A stretch of DNA of 64,000 bases from Canna indica (taxonomy: Eukaryota; Streptophyta; Magnoliopsida; Zingiberales; Cannaceae). Shown here in pieces: positions 58,980-64,000 of the stretch. Made by a program: the position numbers and the translations under genes. The notes under the pieces were generated by a model. The model worked only from the letters and a program-made list of their open reading frames with translations, was not told the origin of the DNA and made no database searches. Where the stretch lies: contig CP136890.1 in NCBI GenBank assembly GCA_034359265.1, forward strand, positions 95,505,501-95,569,500, written 5' to 3'. Within the stretch, counting starts at the first letter, position 1, and every line of letters begins with the position of its first letter.

Positions 58980-64000
<5,021 letters not shown>

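Overview
The window is plant nuclear DNA, probably from a monocot. Evidence for a plant: intron-rich genes with GT..AG splice sites, a nucleus-encoded plastid ribosomal protein with a transit peptide, a plant-type ATG11, and plant Ty3/gypsy, Ty1/copia, CACTA, hAT-, Tourist- and Mutator-like elements plus an Au-type SINE. The GC-rich first coding exons (alanyl-tRNA synthetase, ATG11) set in AT-rich intergenic DNA suggest a monocot. The species cannot be named from sequence alone.

Four genes are well supported. (1) Plus strand, 10263-12452: plastid ribosomal protein bL35 (3 exons, 150 aa). (2) Minus strand, 21325-15365: ATG11, the autophagy scaffold (5 exons, 1156 aa). (3) Minus strand, 47620-34959: RRC1/SR140, a U2 snRNP-associated splicing factor (17 exons, 951 aa). 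(4) Plus strand, 59221-64000 and beyond: alanyl-tRNA synthetase, cut by the window end (6 exons seen), with two in-frame ATGs that suggest dual mitochondrial/cytosolic targeting. In the three complete genes the inferred exons sum to an exact multiple of three and join without a stop; all splice sites are inferred by eye. These are unrelated housekeeping genes separated by repeats, not a cluster.

The remainder is mostly transposon-derived. 1-4757 is the 3' part of a decayed Ty3/gypsy chromovirus. 5127-6582 holds exon-like fragments of an unidentified gene with a rearranged end and a long perfect hairpin. 7262-9969 is LTR-like with an internal tandem duplication of about 370 bp. 13325-14140 and 56915-57960 are two copies of one AT-rich terminal-inverted-repeat family. 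23561-24278 is hAT-like. 24350-27830 is a minus-strand Ty1/copia element with two LTRs but no integrase or reverse transcriptase. 29100-30130 is an LTR remnant carrying a small CACTA-type insertion. 33790-34308 is a Tourist-like MITE. 48357-50690 is a LINE remnant split by a hAT-like insertion. 51061-52092 is a Mutator-like element with long inverted termini and a 9-bp target duplication.

The most notable element is a structurally complete 2.9-kb CACTA transposon at 53756-56675. It has TAG/TAG target duplications, CACTACTAG termini, subterminal arrays of inverted GCAACGGC pairs at both ends, perfect hairpins, and a four-exon gene for a TnpA-like (Ptta/En/Spm) protein, but no TNP2-type transposase. 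It would therefore depend on another element for movement.
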